DNA of 64,000 nt from positions 1,240,001-1,304,000 of the forward strand of contig NZ_WVVW01000001.1 of assembly GCF_009857815.1 (NCBI RefSeq), read 5' to 3'. Numbering within the stretch: the stretch's first letter is position 1; each line of letters opens with the position of its first letter. Positions 62,986-64,000 of the stretch are shown piece by piece. Under the pieces are notes generated by a model. The model made no database searches, was not told the origin of the DNA, and saw only the letters and a list, made by a program, of their open reading frames with translations. A program made the translations under genes and the position numbers. The DNA comes from Pseudomaricurvus sp. HS19. GTDB lineage: Bacteria > Pseudomonadota > Gammaproteobacteria > Pseudomonadales > Cellvibrionaceae.

Positions 62986-64000
62986 TTAATTCATGTTTTG
63001 GTTGTAACTCTGACGAAAGACCTTAACATCCTTCTCATCGGGACAACCTAAGGAAGAATCCGAGTCAAGAAACTCCAGCATTTCGTCGATTCCTGGAAGC
63101 TCCTCTCGTCTCGACCGCCGCCATTCCATTTCCTGTAGCTCTAGACTTTTGGCTTCCAAAGCATCAACCGCTCTTTTTGCGCTGAGCGTCCAGGAGAACT
63201 TTTCAGGCTGAACTCGGGCATGAGCAATCAAGCGTGAGCGAAATTCTTGGTCACTAACTATACGTGCCATTTTTTCGGCTATTGATACAGTGCTGAAAGG
63301 GTCAAAAAGTGCCTCTTCATTATCAATGACTTCCGGTATACACGTTTGATTCGATGCGAGTACTGGCGCACCACAGAGCATTGCTTCCAATACAGGTAAC
63401 CCGAACCCCTCGTGCAACGATGGAAAAACATAGCCTGTGCACCCTGAATACAGATGGATCAGCTCCTTATCCTCAACATAGTCCGTTAATATTACCTTAC
63501 TTGAAGAAAGACCATTGGAGGCAACGTTATTCTCTACAGATTCCCTATTGCCAGGGTAGAGCTTACTGGCAATCACTAGTGTTTGTTGCTCCCTAATATC
63601 GGCAGGCAGCATTGCGTATGCCTCAATCAGACGCCCAATATTTTTCCTTGGATCAAACCCACCCGGGGCGTAAAGAAAATATCCAGAGCCAATGCCGAAC
63701 TTTCGAAGCGTGGCTTGAACTTCTTTGCCAGTCACACTGAGATCTAAAAACAATTCATCTGCTGCTGACGATATGTTCACCACTTTATCGGCATTGAATT
63801 CGAGCAATTCAATGGCTTCCTTACGTGAGTAATCAGAAATTGCCAGAAGCAGGTCTGCCTTTCTCACGCCTGCGAGCTTTTTCATGTAATAGTCTTTGAA
63901 TGGCCCTTCAGGCATGTAGTCATCCGACATTGCCAACGGGATAAGATCGTGTTGGGTCAACGATGTCGGAATATACACGCCCAATTCACCTACAGAACCG
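62986..64000 (-). CDS. Glycosyltransferase family 4, 5' end outside the window
   Basis: The reading frame remains open to the edge of the window, so the gene starts beyond 64000. The visible part has the GT4 middle and C-terminal donor domain: YFLYAPGGFDPRKNIGRLIE and LHEGFGLPVLEAMLCGAPVL, with the EX7E acidic pair. THDLIPLAMSDDY-like sequence (TQHDLIPLAM) near the visible start is typical of the acceptor domain's end. Its start codon and first part are unknown. It is followed by another GT4 gene with only 8 bases between. Confidence 0.85.
   Translation of the reverse strand, partial: GSVGELGVYIPTSLTQHDLIPLAMSDDYMPEGPFKDYYMKKLAGVRKADLLLAISDYSRKEAIELLEFNADKVVNISSAADELFLDLSVTGKEVQATLRKFGIGSGYFLYAPGGFDPRKNIGRLIEAYAMLPADIREQQTLVIASKLYPGNRESVENNVASNGLSSSKVILTDYVEDKELIHLYSGCTGYVFPSLHEGFGLPVLEAMLCGAPVLASNQTCIPEVIDNEEALFDPFSTVSIAEKMARIVSDQEFRSRLIAHARVQPEKFSWTLSAKRAVDALEAKSLELQEMEWRRSRREELPGIDEMLEFLDSDSSLGCPDEKDVKVFRQSYNQNMN

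Overview
The window looks like the chromosome of a marine-type gammaproteobacterium, with Cellvibrionales or Spongiibacteraceae relatives most likely. The evidence is the thrS-infC-rpmI-rplT-pheS-pheT-ihfA-merR-tRNA-Pro block in the order usual for Pseudomonas-like gammaproteobacteria, WbpV/WbpL/WbpM-type polysaccharide genes, and a secreted DUF1552/DUF1592 module. The lineage is an inference; no rRNA is present. By eye, the first ~45 kb has about 60% GC. From about 45.65 kb to the end GC drops to roughly 40-45%, which suggests an acquired surface-glycan locus.

Layout. (1) 80-7154: a catabolic-looking set with a TetR regulator, a carboxymuconolactone-decarboxylase-like protein, four short-chain dehydrogenases, two NTF2/SnoaL-like proteins and a TauD/TfdA-type dioxygenase, arranged around a divergent promoter that carries a tandem repeat. 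(2) 7633-14617: an OmpR-type two-component system, a glycoside hydrolase family 2 lipoprotein and a Kef-type cation/proton antiporter. (3) 14780-18754: a kinase-like phosphotransferase, an ACAD10/11-like acyl-CoA dehydrogenase and a histidine phosphatase, divergent from a LysR gene. (4) 19080-27339: an unidentified gene, a frameshifted remnant of a fatty-acid-hydroxylase gene, and an exported DUF1552/DUF1592 module divergent from TetR, triheme cytochrome c and VOC genes, with a clear palindromic operator. (5) 27419-37690: translation and purine housekeeping genes with tRNA-Pro(GGG) and tRNA-Val(GAC). infC appears to use an AUC start. (6) 37942-42231: polysaccharide initiation genes around tRNA-Asn(GTT). 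(7) 42249-42860: a GIY-YIG nuclease gene lying between inverted repeats. (8) 42945-64000: an MBL/beta-CASP protein, then a large glycan locus with many glycosyltransferases, sugar-nucleotide enzymes, two CMP-sugar-synthetase-like proteins (one fused to a HAD phosphatase), a PurF-like phosphoribosyltransferase and a large RgpF-like fusion. The last gene runs off the window.

The most interesting signal is a family of short dispersed repeats with arms beginning CGTCATTGCGAG. Three tandem copies sit between pheS and pheT, one lies between purE and tRNA-Val, and one lies beside the GIY-YIG gene. The GIY-YIG gene itself is enclosed by two inward-facing copies of the same arm. It therefore looks like the coding version of a mobile element whose gene-free derivatives are the short repeats. 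No transposase, RAYT gene, CRISPR array or prophage was seen.
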